Assembly: GCA_965229725.1 (NCBI GenBank)
Contig: OZ245923.1
Location: 682,001-746,000, forward strand
Length of the DNA: 64,000 nt
Reading direction: 5' to 3'
From: Aquirickettsia sp965229725
GTDB taxonomy: Bacteria > Pseudomonadota > Alphaproteobacteria > Rickettsiales > Midichloriaceae
The notes under the pieces were generated by a model, which saw nothing but the letters and a program-made list of their open reading frames with translations, did not search any database and was not told where the DNA came from. Every line of letters begins with the position of its first letter. Within the stretch, counting starts at the first letter, position 1. The position numbers were made by a program, and so were the translations under genes. Shown one piece after another: positions 34,281 to 43,424 of this stretch.

Positions 34281-36272
34281 TTAAAAAATTTTAGTCCAAG
34301 GCTTTTTAACTAAATAATCCTTATCTGTGATCACCTTTATCTTTCCTTTGTTATTACTAAAGATTAAATATGCACCATTAGTTTTTAAATCCATCCTATT
34401 TATAGTAAATATGACATTTTTGCAGTGTAAATTATTATCTGTAAGATTGAGAAATATTTTTTCTTCATTTATATCATTACAAATTTTAAGCACATCCTTG
34501 TAATAGTCATTGTTAATGAGGACAAATAATTTATGCTCTGGTATATAGCAATGTGTTTTGTTGCAAACTTTATTTAAATAAGTTTTATTAGTTTGTTTAA
34601 TATTTAACTCTTTTTGCCATATTTTTTTTGAATATCTTTCTCTGAAACCACTAATTAATTGCAGTCTATTATCACTCAAATCTTTAACTGCTATTAGTTT
34701 GCCATTTTTACTTATTGCAATATTTGGTAACTCATAATTAATGATGACGACGAATGCTGTTATAATAAATAAAATGCCTATGTATTTTAACCTAGTCTTA
34801 AAAATCATTAAACACAAACATCCAATTACAAATAAAAATAAACTACTGCCATTAACTTTATATATATTTAATGTTGCACCAGGAAAGGAAGCTATTTTAT
34901 CTGAAATATATAAAAGTATCTTAATGCCTATTTCCATTGGATAAAAGGCTACAAATTCCAATTTTATAGGTATTAATGCTATGGCAAGCATACCACAGGG
35001 CATTATAATAAATTCAGTGATAGGTATGGCTAATAGGTTGGTTAATAGGCTATAGGTAGAAAAATTTTTAAAATGAAACATTATGAAGATGCTTGTTGCC
35101 AATGTTGCAAAGATACTTGCTAATATGATTGATAAAAAGTAACTGAGGAATTTTGTTGTTGTTGAGGTGATAGAATTAAAACAAAATAAAGGCATTTTTT
35201 TTAAAAGCTTGAATCCATAAATCAATGATAAACAAGCTGAGAATGACATTTGTAAGCTTGCACTTAGTAGAGCTTCAGGAGTGATTAATAATATTATTAA
35301 TGCTGCAAATCCTATTGTTCGCACAGGATTTGTTTCTCTATCGATTAAAATACCAATTAAAAATAAGGTGGTCATGGTGAATGCTCTTTGGGCAGAAATT
35401 GGAGCATTTGCAATAAGTAAGTAGAAATAAGAAAAGCAAATTGTAATTACTGCGGATATTTTCTTATTGTTAATCTTAATAAAGGGAGTGTAAATTTTAG
35501 AAAAAATTATATTGCTTGTAAAAAAAATTATACCAGCAACTAGTGCAACGTGCATTCCAGAGATAGCCAATAAATGTGCAATTCCAGAAATTCTTATGTT
35601 ATCATATGTATCTACATCTATTTTTTTTGTATCACCAAGGAATAATGCAGAGGCGATAGCTGCATTTTTCGCTTCCATATTATCATAGAAGTTTTTTGAT
35701 ATTACCTCTTTTAATTTGGCAATCATTGAAAATGTATTGATATCTGATCTTTGGATAACCTTGATGTTGCCCATGGCATAACCTATTCCATCAATATCAT
35801 TAAAAAAAGCGTATCTTGCATAGTCAAAACTTCCTGGAAGAACTGGTATTGGTGGTGGCATTAAATTTACATTAGCAATGATCCTGTCCTTGTTTTTAAT
35901 ATTATCAAGTTTAGTTCTAACGACTATTTTTATTTTTTTGATATTTTTATTGATTGCAGAATCTAAAAATTTAACTTTGTTCAATAGTAATTTTTTTTCA
36001 TTCCCTCTTATTTCGACTTCAGTAACTTCAGCTATAACTCTGCCTTGAATTGTATGATTGAGTTGAGTGTTTTTGATGTTTTGCACTCTAAACACAGTTG
36101 CCCCATACCCAATCAAAACAAATGCGCTTATTAAGAGCGCTAATTGTATGTGCTTCAAGCTTGCTAAAAAAAAGCCTATAAGTAAAAACGATACTAAGCT
36201 TAATATCGCCAGTGATATTATTAAATTTAAATCTAACTGATCATTTGTACTAAAATACAACAAGATACCCAA
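34281..36272 (-). CDS. comEC: ComEC/Rec2-family DNA uptake channel
   Basis: About 663 aa, multi-pass membrane protein. It has the DUF4131 part (residues 40-170), the Competence core with HLLAISGMHVALVAGIIFF near residue 235 and NAPISAQRAFTMTTLFLIGI near 288, and a C-terminal soluble part with CNKTHC near residue 570. There is no metallo-beta-lactamase HxHxDH motif, as in other alphaproteobacterial versions. It would carry single-stranded DNA across the inner membrane. The start is doubtful: the frame begins at TTG, and 27 further sense codons are open upstream (IWFVRYKIFSEKVHILGLIP) without an ATG, GTG or TTG. An ATG in another frame at about 36350 hints at a frameshift near the N-terminus. 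Confidence 0.8.
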   Translation of the reverse strand: MGILLYFSTNDQLDLNLIISLAILSLVSFLLIGFFLASLKHIQLALLISAFVLIGYGATVFRVQNIKNTQLNHTIQGRVIAEVTEVEIRGNEKKLLLNKVKFLDSAINKNIKKIKIVVRTKLDNIKNKDRIIANVNLMPPPIPVLPGSFDYARYAFFNDIDGIGYAMGNIKVIQRSDINTFSMIAKLKEVISKNFYDNMEAKNAAIASALFLGDTKKIDVDTYDNIRISGIAHLLAISGMHVALVAGIIFFTSNIIFSKIYTPFIKINNKKISAVITICFSYFYLLIANAPISAQRAFTMTTLFLIGILIDRETNPVRTIGFAALIILLITPEALLSASLQMSFSACLSLIYGFKLLKKMPLFCFNSITSTTTKFLSYFLSIILASIFATLATSIFIMFHFKNFSTYSLLTNLLAIPITEFIIMPCGMLAIALIPIKLEFVAFYPMEIGIKILLYISDKIASFPGATLNIYKVNGSSLFLFVIGCLCLMIFKTRLKYIGILFIITAFVVIINYELPNIAISKNGKLIAVKDLSDNRLQLISGFRERYSKKIWQKELNIKQTNKTYLNKVCNKTHCYIPEHKLFVLINNDYYKDVLKICNDINEEKIFLNLTDNNLHCKNVIFTINRMDLKTNGAYLIFSNNKGKIKVITDKDYLVKKPWTKIF

Positions 36273-36415
36273 GGATATGGATATGGGTATTAGCCCTAAA
36301 ATGTGAACCTTTTCACTGAAAATTTTATACCTAACAAACCATATAACTCATTATGGAAATATAGCAATAAAACTAAAAAATGCCAGTATAAATAGATATT
36401 AATCTATATTAATTT

Positions 36416-36618
36416 CTATATCATTTTATACGGAAGGGGTCTGCCAGCGTCATCCTTCGCCAATTTGCCGTCTTCAAATTTTGCAGCCATGTAATTCCCA
36501 TGACCCAATCTTTCACCTTTATACATTATTGGCCTAACAACTTTGCCGTCTAATTGTTTTAGTTCAGCACCTTTTCTCTGTTGCTGACGTTATTTTTTGA
36601 ACCTTTTTTTCCAGCCAT
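36416..36618 (-). pseudogene. Small basic protein gene broken by a frameshift
   Basis: ATG at 36618 opens MAGKKGSKNN and then shifts to a stop. In another frame the sequence continues RQQQRKGAELKQLDGKVVRP, then IMYKGERLGHGNYMAAKFED and GKLAKDDAGRPLPYKMI with a TAG at 36416. The junction is an A-rich run around 36590-36600. The combined product would be about 66 aa, basic and Gly/Lys-rich. I do not recognise the family. Length and coding character on both sides suggest a recently disabled gene or a sequencing error. Confidence 0.6.
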
Positions 36619-36834
36619 AGTAAAATTTATTTTATAACTTTTCTGCCATTATATCAAAGCAATCATACTTCAGTCAATAGCATTGTTGGATTAGCTCTAG
36701 AAATATAATATAAACTTTTATCACGACTTAGCTGTATACTATTGAACCTCTTAAGATATCTACTCTAAAGTTATTTTCTAAAACTCCGAACCCAGGTTTT
36801 CTAAAGGTCTATCTCCTTGCTTTGTAGTACCCTC

Positions 36835-37194
36835 TTAGATTCTCTCTAGTACTACATATGATATTGCATATTGAATTTCATCTGAAATTGATAAAAAGGC
36901 GCTAATATTTTTATTTTGCAAGGGGTGTTTATTAAAATAAGGGGCACCATTTTTATCATTTAGTATTTCAATATCTTTAAAGCTAACTTTTCCCCCTATT
37001 CCATACCCAGTCGCTTTAGCATAAGCTTCCTTTGCGGAAAATCTTTTAGCATAATAAGAATTATTCTTTATCGATTGACCTAAATTTATTTCTTGATCGG
37101 TAAATATTCTATTTAAAAATTTATCATTGTATCTGTCTATAATGAACTGAATCCTTTTGATGTCTATAATATCGCAACCAATACCAAAAATCAT
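36835..37194 (-). CDS. acpS: Holo-[acyl-carrier-protein] synthase
   Basis: 119 aa, normal AcpS length. The motifs GIGCDIIDIKRIQ (with the Asp that binds Mg) near residue 4 and FSAKEAYAKATGYGIG near residue 52 are the two defining AcpS signatures, and SFKDIEILNDKNGAPYF follows. It attaches 4'-phosphopantetheine from CoA to the acyl carrier protein. It starts 16 bases after aspS ends on the same strand, so cotranscription is likely. High confidence. Confidence 0.95.
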   Translation of the reverse strand: MIFGIGCDIIDIKRIQFIIDRYNDKFLNRIFTDQEINLGQSIKNNSYYAKRFSAKEAYAKATGYGIGGKVSFKDIEILNDKNGAPYFNKHPLQNKNISAFLSISDEIQYAISYVVLERI

Positions 37195-37210
37195 TAAACA
37201 ACTAAATTTA

Positions 37211-39061
37211 TTATTTTGACTTTTTTAGAACCGATAGACCTAGCTCTGAAAGTAATTTTTTATCAATTTCAGCTGGAGCTCCCATCAATAAATCTTGCGC
37301 ATTTTGATTAAGTGGAAAGGCAATAACCTCTCTGATATTTGGCTCATTGGCAAGTAGCATTATCATTCTATCAACACCTGGAGCAATACCTCCATGGGGA
37401 GGAGCACCAAATTTTAATGCTTTTACCATTGCTGGAAATGATTTATCAACCTGATCACTACTATACCCTGTATTTTCAAATGCTTTATACATTATTGGTA
37501 GTTGATGATTTCTTATGGCACCACTTGATAATTCGATGCCATTGCAAATAATGTCATATTGATATGCTTTAATATTCAGTTTCTCCTCTATAGTGCTTGC
37601 CTTGCTTAAAACCTCTAAACCACCTTGAGGCATTGAAAAAGGATTGTGAAAAAAATCTATTTTCTTTTTATCTTCATCCCATTCATAAAATGGATAATCT
37701 ACTATCCAACAAAAATTAAACTCATTTTCTTTAATTAATCCCAAGTCATTGCCAAGCTTATTCCTGATTTTCCCCGCATTTGCCGCAGCAATTTTTTCAA
37801 TATCACAAGCAAAAAAGACTGAATCACCAGCTTCTAAATTGCAAATTTGCTTAAGTTTATTAAATTTTTCGTTATTCAAAAATTTTGCTATTGGTCCCTT
37901 ACCATTTCCATTTTCGTCAATTATAATATAAGCCAGACCTTTTGCTTTTAGCTCAGATTGAGCATACGCAATCATCTTATCATAAAAGCCCCTACTTAAA
38001 TCACCACATTTATGAATTGGTATTGCTCTTATTACGCTACCCTTTTCTATAGCATTGTTAAATATACTAAAATCTGACCCTTTAAAAACATCCGTAGCAT
38101 CTGTAATTACTATAGGATTTCTTAAATCAGGTTTGTCTGTGCCATATTTTAAAATTGCTTCTTCATATGATATTTTTTTAAACGGAGATGTGGAAATTTC
38201 CCAATTAGAGAATTTTTTAAATGTATTTGCTAGTACCACCTCCACTACAGAAAAAACATCTTCTTGCGTCACAAAAGACATTTCAATATCAAGTTGATAA
38301 AATTCTCCAGGCGCTCTATCAGCCCTTGCATCTTCATCTCTAAAGCATGGGGCAATTTGAAAATATTTATCAAACCCAGAAATCATATACAATTGTTTGA
38401 ATTGTTGTGGAGCTTGCGGAAGAGCATAAAAGTTCCCAGGATTCAACCTGCTTGGCACTAAAAAGTCTCTAGCCCCTTCTGGAGAACTTGCTGTTAAAAT
38501 TGGAGTTTGATATTCTGAAAAGCCCTGCTCCCACATTTCATTTCGCAAAAATTTTATAATATCACTTCTTAATTTAACATTATTATGCATTTTTTCCTTT
38601 CTTAAATCAAGAAAGCGATATTTCAATCTTAAATCTTCAGGGAAGGGTTGGGTAGAATTTACATTGATTGGCAGCATTTCTGCTTCAGATTCAATGATGT
38701 ATTTCTCAATAACAATCTCAATTTCACCAGTAGCCATTTCGCTGTTAATTGTCTCATCTGACCTTTTGACAACCTTACCTTCCACTGTCACAACACTTTC
38801 ATAACTTAAAGATGCTATTTTATCAAAATCCTCTTTAGGTATAGTGTAAATCCTATCATCTTGATCAGAAGTAACTAATTGAACGATACCAAAATGGTCT
38901 CTTAAATCTATAAAATACACTCCACCATGATCTCTTTTTCTGTGTATCCAACCAGAAACCTTAACTAACTTTCCAATATCATTAGAGTTCAAATCACCGC
39001 ATCTATGCGTCCTAAATCTATGCACTTTACAATATTTATTTTTGTTTTTTGAACAATACAC
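37211..39061 (-). CDS. aspS: Aspartyl-tRNA synthetase (bacterial type)
   Basis: 616 aa class II synthetase. An N-terminal OB-fold (HRCGDLNSNDIGKLVKVSGW, then IHRKRDHGGVYFIDLRDHFG) binds the anticodon. Motif 2 is in FKQLYMISGFDKYFQIAPCF with RDEDARADRAPGEFYQLDIE, the bacterial GAD insertion lies around residues 290-410, and motif 3 is FGAPPHGGIAPGVDRMIMLL near residue 568. A Rickettsiales aspS is usually non-discriminating (it also charges tRNA-Asn), but the sequence alone does not decide this. Upstream of it, 113 bases separate it from the broken SDR gene. Confidence 0.97.
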   Translation of the reverse strand: MYCSKNKNKYCKVHRFRTHRCGDLNSNDIGKLVKVSGWIHRKRDHGGVYFIDLRDHFGIVQLVTSDQDDRIYTIPKEDFDKIASLSYESVVTVEGKVVKRSDETINSEMATGEIEIVIEKYIIESEAEMLPINVNSTQPFPEDLRLKYRFLDLRKEKMHNNVKLRSDIIKFLRNEMWEQGFSEYQTPILTASSPEGARDFLVPSRLNPGNFYALPQAPQQFKQLYMISGFDKYFQIAPCFRDEDARADRAPGEFYQLDIEMSFVTQEDVFSVVEVVLANTFKKFSNWEISTSPFKKISYEEAILKYGTDKPDLRNPIVITDATDVFKGSDFSIFNNAIEKGSVIRAIPIHKCGDLSRGFYDKMIAYAQSELKAKGLAYIIIDENGNGKGPIAKFLNNEKFNKLKQICNLEAGDSVFFACDIEKIAAANAGKIRNKLGNDLGLIKENEFNFCWIVDYPFYEWDEDKKKIDFFHNPFSMPQGGLEVLSKASTIEEKLNIKAYQYDIICNGIELSSGAIRNHQLPIMYKAFENTGYSSDQVDKSFPAMVKALKFGAPPHGGIAPGVDRMIMLLANEPNIREVIAFPLNQNAQDLLMGAPAEIDKKLLSELGLSVLKKSK

Positions 39062-39174
39062 TATTTAATATTTTTTGACAATTATCAATTTTTATTTTAG
39101 CCTAAACACTGCTTATCACATGATAAATTTATAGTGTATAGCTACGAAGAAATATGTAACTTAAAAACCCAACA

Positions 39175-39929
39175 ATGACCAAATTTTTTAAACTCGCAGG
39201 AAAAACAACGTTCATTACTGGAGCATCTAGTGGATTGGGAGAACAATTTGCTAAAACTTTAAGTAATCTGGTAGTCGAGTTATTTTAACAGCAAGACGAA
39301 TTGACAAACTGGAAGAACTTGCAAAAACACTTAAAAATACACGAGAAATACAAATGGATGTGGCAAATCAAAATTCTGTTAAATCTGCTTTTGAAACTTT
39401 AGAACAAACAGGAGAGAAAATAGATATTTGTATTAACAACGCAGGTATAGCAAAGCTCACACCAATATTTGAGGATGATTTAGAAAAAGATTTTGAGAAT
39501 CAAATACAAACAAATGTAATGGGCGTTTGGTATGTTACTAAGGCTGTAGCATGACATATGAAAAATCACAATATCCAGGGCTCTATCATAAACATTGGTA
39601 GCATTAATGGGAATTCAGTACCAGCAATGGAGGGTAGTGCTTATTCAATTTCTAAAGCTGCTGTTATTCATCTAACAAAAACTTTGATTGCTGAATTATC
39701 TCCTCATAAAATCAGAATTAATTGTATTTCACCTGGATTTTTTAAAACCCCCATGAATAGCGTAGATATAGATAAAGTGTTACCCCATATTCCTTATGGA
39801 AGTATAGCTAATCCAAGTGATTTAGATGGGTTAATTTTATATCTAGCATCAAATGAAGCATCACGCTATGTTACCGGTTCGTGCTTCACAATCGATGGCG
39901 GCATGTCCTGGGGAGGAAAATCATGGTAA
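39175..39929 (+). pseudogene. Short-chain dehydrogenase/reductase, frameshifted and with internal stop
   Basis: The N-terminal part from ATG 39175 reads KLAGKTTFITGASSGLGEQF with the TGxxxGxG nucleotide site, then shifts frame near 39270, resuming as RVILTARRIDKLEELAKTLK. An in-frame TGA at 39552 splits VTKAVA from HMKNHNIQGSIINIGSIN. The catalytic Tyr-Lys pair in AYSISKAAV and the C-terminal YVTGSCFTIDGGMSWGGKS remain. Joined, it would be an SDR of about 250 aa resembling FabG-like reductases. Two lesions make it a pseudogene; all other parts are still recognisable, so decay is recent. Confidence 0.88.
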
Positions 39930-40032
39930 GCGCCTATCTAGACAATAAAATTCATCGATACAAAGTCTATATTTTGGACTTCAATAATACTCTAAACTAC
40001 ACTAATTATCTATTTAATGAGAAACAAATTAA

Positions 40033-40428
40033 CTAGGAATTGCCAGTTAATTTACTTGCTTTGATATTTATAATAAGAAGAAAAACAAACCATGTGATAA
40101 AAATTATTGCACCACCTTGAACGGAGCTATTATTAAATAAATTAATAGAGACGTACAATATTATAATACTAAATACAAAACTCAAAAATTGCCCAAATCT
40201 TAATGTAGTATTCATTGATTTTATTAAATTTTTATGGTTTTGACTTTTTTGTTCTTGTTCAGCTTTAGTTAGTTCCATTAACTCTTTGGTGAACCCAGGA
40301 CAGATCTCCTCATAGCTTTCTAGCATAGCAGGGGATGGAAATTTATTAGTGTTATTAGTATTTTTATTAGTGTTATTTACTTTATTTCTTTTTGCGCTTA
40401 TTCCGAAATTTACGTTTTTTTTCCTCAT
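40033..40428 (-). CDS. DUF2335 membrane protein
   Basis: 131 aa. A disordered Asn/Lys-rich N-terminus is followed by the DUF2335 pattern FPSPAMLESYEEICPGFTKE, then LMELTKAEQEQKSQNHKNLI and two C-terminal membrane helices (FGQFLSFVFSIIILYVSINL and GGAIIFITWFVFLLIINI). DUF2335 proteins are small predicted inner-membrane proteins of unknown function, often next to a tiny partner ORF in mobile or defence-like settings. Here a 76-aa frame overlaps its start. The call is on motif order; the role is unknown. Confidence 0.75.
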   Translation of the reverse strand: MRKKNVNFGISAKRNKVNNTNKNTNNTNKFPSPAMLESYEEICPGFTKELMELTKAEQEQKSQNHKNLIKSMNTTLRFGQFLSFVFSIIILYVSINLFNNSSVQGGAIIFITWFVFLLIINIKASKLTGNS

Positions 40429-40612
40429 TTTTATATTCTTTCATTTTATTAAAATTTTTACTAATAATAAATGCAATATCATTGAAGTTATAATCTAGGT
40501 TGTTATATTTATTTGAATTAAAATCTTTTGTAGAGGCAGAAGAAAAGTTACCAAAAGAAGCAATCCCCCTAATAAAATTTTCTAAAAAATTAAACCTTTT
40601 CACCTTAAACAT
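40382..40612 (-). CDS. Possible small partner ORF of DUF2335 protein
   Basis: 76 aa, overlapping the DUF2335 gene by 47 bases. It carries ENFIRGIASFGNF and then YNFNDIAFIISKNFNKMKEY, resembling the LRGFAG...DW..vg.dl..a...y pattern of small ORFs that precede DUF2335 genes in other genomes. The C-terminus is a Lys/Arg run from the overlap. The long overlap is unusual and might reflect a frameshift that extended the tail. Real gene status is plausible, not certain. Confidence 0.45.
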   Translation of the reverse strand: MFKVKRFNFLENFIRGIASFGNFSSASTKDFNSNKYNNLDYNFNDIAFIISKNFNKMKEYKNEEKKRKFRNKRKKK

Positions 40613-40745
40613 TCTTAATGAAACCTGAATTATAATAAATTTGCTCTTTTATATCAGCAATACGATGCATAATAGCATTATTTTCTTTTAATACAATATT
40701 TTAATTAACAGAGAGCTATCCTCTATACATTTTCATAAATGATTA

Positions 40746-41375
40746 TCAAGTCCCGTTATCTAATGCATTTTTTGATATCTTACCCTCTCTTATCAATCTC
40801 AATTTATCCTCCTTGATAAACTCTATTATGGTTGATGGGGTTAAATCATTACTTTTACATGAAGCCGAATCTTTTACTATATAGTCCACTTTATTAAGAA
40901 AAATTTTTATTACATCCTCTGTACTATTTATACTTGATTGGGAAGATATATTAGCACTTGTTGCAATGATGGGCTTATCGATTCTTTTACAAATACTTCG
41001 TATCAGCTTGTGATCTGGCGTTCTAACAGCAATTTTATCTTTATTGATTAATATATTTGGAATTTTTTGGTTATTATCTAGCACTTTTGATACCAAGGTT
41101 AAGGCTCCAGGCCAAAAATTTTCTATAAGCCTCAATTCTTTAGAAGAAAATTTAACATACGCTTTAGCCATTTCAACATCTGCTACAAAAATTGGCAATG
41201 TTTTATTTAAAGCCCTCTTTTTGATCTGATAAATTTTTTTTATTGCATCTATGTTTGTTGCATCGCATGATATCGCATATACCGTATCTGTAGGTATGCA
41301 TACTATTTTGCCCTGAGAAAAAGCACTTATAACTTCATCTAGATCATCTTGCGAAGATATGGTCGTTTGCTTCAT
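40746..41375 (-). CDS. tsaC: L-threonylcarbamoyladenylate synthase (TsaC/Sua5/YrdC)
   Basis: 209 aa. The YrdC domain begins with GKIVCIPTDTVYAISCDATN near residue 24 and continues KKIYQIKKRALNKTLPIFVA, FWPGALTLV and VAVRTPDHKLIRSIC-like text (IAVRTPDHKLIRSICKRIDK), then PIIATSANISSQSS. It makes threonylcarbamoyl-AMP for t6A37 of tRNAs, the substrate that MtaB (19.2 kb) later methylthiolates. It is read in the same direction as nuoH and lies 9 bases after it. High confidence; the C-terminal Sua5 extension is absent. Confidence 0.94.
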   Translation of the reverse strand: MKQTTISSQDDLDEVISAFSQGKIVCIPTDTVYAISCDATNIDAIKKIYQIKKRALNKTLPIFVADVEMAKAYVKFSSKELRLIENFWPGALTLVSKVLDNNQKIPNILINKDKIAVRTPDHKLIRSICKRIDKPIIATSANISSQSSINSTEDVIKIFLNKVDYIVKDSASCKSNDLTPSTIIEFIKEDKLRLIREGKISKNALDNGT

Positions 41376-41384
41376 AAATATTGC

Positions 41385-42383
41385 TTAAGAATAAACCACT
41401 ACAGACGCAATTAAAATTACCCAAATTAAAGTAAGTGGCAAAAATACTTTCCAACCCAATCTCATTAACTGATCATATCTAAATCTTGGAATTGATGCCC
41501 TAATCCATATAAAAATAAACAGGCAAAACATAATCTTCAAAATGAACCAGACAAACCCTGGGATGAAATTTAAAAATTCCAACTTGAATGGAGGTAACCA
41601 CCCTCCCATAAAGAGCACTACTGCAAAGGAGCTCATCAAAATCATATTTGCATATTCTCCAAGAAAAAATAATGCAAAAGGCATGGATGAATATTCTACA
41701 TTATACCCTGCCACCAACTCTGATTCTGCTTCAGGTAAATCAAAAGGATGTCTGTTTGTTTCTGCTAAAATTGAAATAAAGAAAACCACAAACATAGGGA
41801 AAAGCAGTAAATCCATATAGAGCGGCATATCTTTTTGAGCATTTATAATTTCTGTTAAATTCAAAGTTCCTGTAGTTAATAGCACACACACAATGCAAAG
41901 GCCGATTGCAATTTCATATGATATCATTTGCGCAGCAGATCTTATGGCTCCCAAGAATGCATATTTTGAATTGCTCGCCCAACCAGCTATAATAACTCCA
42001 TAAACACCAAGTGATGAAACTGCAAGTATGTACATCACTCCTACATTAAGATTAGCTATTACAAATGTATCAATGGGAATTGCAGCCCAACCAATCATAG
42101 CTAATGAAAAGGTGATAACAGGTGCAAGCAAAAACAAAACCTTATCAGAACCTTGAGGTATGATTGGTTCTTTAAAGATTAATTTAAGTGCATCTGCAAT
42201 AGGCTGTAATAAACCAAGAAAACCTGTTCTATTTGGACCTTTTCTTAATTGCATCCATCCAATAATCTTCCTTTCAGCTAACGTTAAATATGCAACTGAT
42301 AGCAAAAGGGGTATTATCAGAAGTAAAATTTTTAAAATTATTGGTAATACTATACCTAATACTTCAATAATATTTTCAAACAT
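41385..42383 (-). CDS. nuoH: NADH-quinone oxidoreductase subunit H
   Basis: 332 aa, eight membrane helices. Family marks are AYLTLAERKIIGWMQLRKGP with NRTGFLGLLQPIADALKLIF near residue 34-70, then WAAIPIDT, AQMISYEIAIGL, and the acidic loop ETNRHPFDLPEAESELVAGY near residue 208. NuoH forms the quinone-binding heel of complex I. It stands apart from other nuo genes here, between lpxK and tsaC, which shows the nuo operon is broken up in this genome. High confidence. Confidence 0.97.
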   Translation of the reverse strand: MFENIIEVLGIVLPIILKILLLIIPLLLSVAYLTLAERKIIGWMQLRKGPNRTGFLGLLQPIADALKLIFKEPIIPQGSDKVLFLLAPVITFSLAMIGWAAIPIDTFVIANLNVGVMYILAVSSLGVYGVIIAGWASNSKYAFLGAIRSAAQMISYEIAIGLCIVCVLLTTGTLNLTEIINAQKDMPLYMDLLLFPMFVVFFISILAETNRHPFDLPEAESELVAGYNVEYSSMPFALFFLGEYANMILMSSFAVVLFMGGWLPPFKLEFLNFIPGFVWFILKIMFCLFIFIWIRASIPRFRYDQLMRLGWKVFLPLTLIWVILIASVVVYS

Positions 42384-42424
42384 ATTTTAAAAAATTTTAT
42401 TTAAACTTAGCATATAAAATTAAA

Positions 42425-43423
42425 TTAGGTTAATAGTTTTTTTATTAACCTACCTTCATCATTAATCTTAATAGAATAGTCAATGACAATAGTAGAGCTA
42501 TGAAATTTTGCATTTATTCTAACAAAATCCTTTTTAGTTGTTAAAACCTTACAATTAAATTCTTTGGCTTGATTATAAATTTCTTCTAGCTCATCATTTG
42601 AAAAATTATAATGGTCTGGGAAAAAATATTTTTTAATTATTTTTGCATCTAGGTTTTTTACAGTTTTTTCAACTCTATCAGGCTGTGCAATGCCACATAA
42701 TAATATAAATTCTTTACCCTGAATTTCATGTTGATTTTTTATCACTTGCTGTTGATGGAACAATTCCTTATTTGCAACCAATTTATTTTTTGCTAATTCA
42801 TGATTTACATCTGATGTAATAATAATGTTAGCCTTTCTTATACTAGTTTTTAGGCTTTCTCTCATGGGACCAGCAGGTATTAAAAAAGTATTTGTCTTCT
42901 TCCTAAAAATATTTGTACTAATTACTAATATAGAAAAATCTTTATGAATTGAATTATCTTGAAAACCATCATCTAAAATTATGATTTTTGCTCCATGTTT
43001 TTCAGCCATTCTGATAGCTAATTTTCTATTTTTAGAAATAAAAACTGTTGCGTGCTCTGCAATTAATAATGCCTCATCTCCAACCTCATTACATGAGTGT
43101 TTTTTTAAATTCACCTTTACTACTTTTCTACTTAACTTTCCTTTATATCCCCTAGCTACAACGGCAATATTTAGTTTTTCATTGCCTGATAATAACTCTG
43201 CCAATCTTATCACTACAGGTGTTTTGCCAGCTCCTCCTGATATTGAATTACCAACACAAACTATCTTACTTTGAAATTTAATCGGAGTTTGATAAAAATA
43301 ATATCTTAAGTTTCTAACCAGGCTATATATAGCTGAAAATGGTAACAATAAATAGTTTATTAATCTAACTTCAGACCATAATGAATTTTGCACATAGCAC
43401 GCTATTTTATCTATCAAATTCAT
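42425..43423 (-). CDS. lpxK: Tetraacyldisaccharide 4'-kinase LpxK
   Basis: 332 aa. The Walker-type loop is GNSISGGAGKTPVVIRLAEL near residue 57, followed by VARGYKGKLSRKVVKVN, then VGDEALLIAEHATVFISKNR and IILDDGFQDNSIHKDFSILV, all hallmark LpxK segments. It phosphorylates the 4' position of the lipid A precursor at the inner membrane. The gene follows mnmA by a single base, so both are in one leftward operon. Together with lptE it argues that the cell makes LPS. Confidence 0.95.
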   Translation of the reverse strand: MNLIDKIACYVQNSLWSEVRLINYLLLPFSAIYSLVRNLRYYFYQTPIKFQSKIVCVGNSISGGAGKTPVVIRLAELLSGNEKLNIAVVARGYKGKLSRKVVKVNLKKHSCNEVGDEALLIAEHATVFISKNRKLAIRMAEKHGAKIIILDDGFQDNSIHKDFSILVISTNIFRKKTNTFLIPAGPMRESLKTSIRKANIIITSDVNHELAKNKLVANKELFHQQQVIKNQHEIQGKEFILLCGIAQPDRVEKTVKNLDAKIIKKYFFPDHYNFSNDELEEIYNQAKEFNCKVLTTKKDFVRINAKFHSSTIVIDYSIKINDEGRLIKKLLT

Positions 43424-43424
43424 A

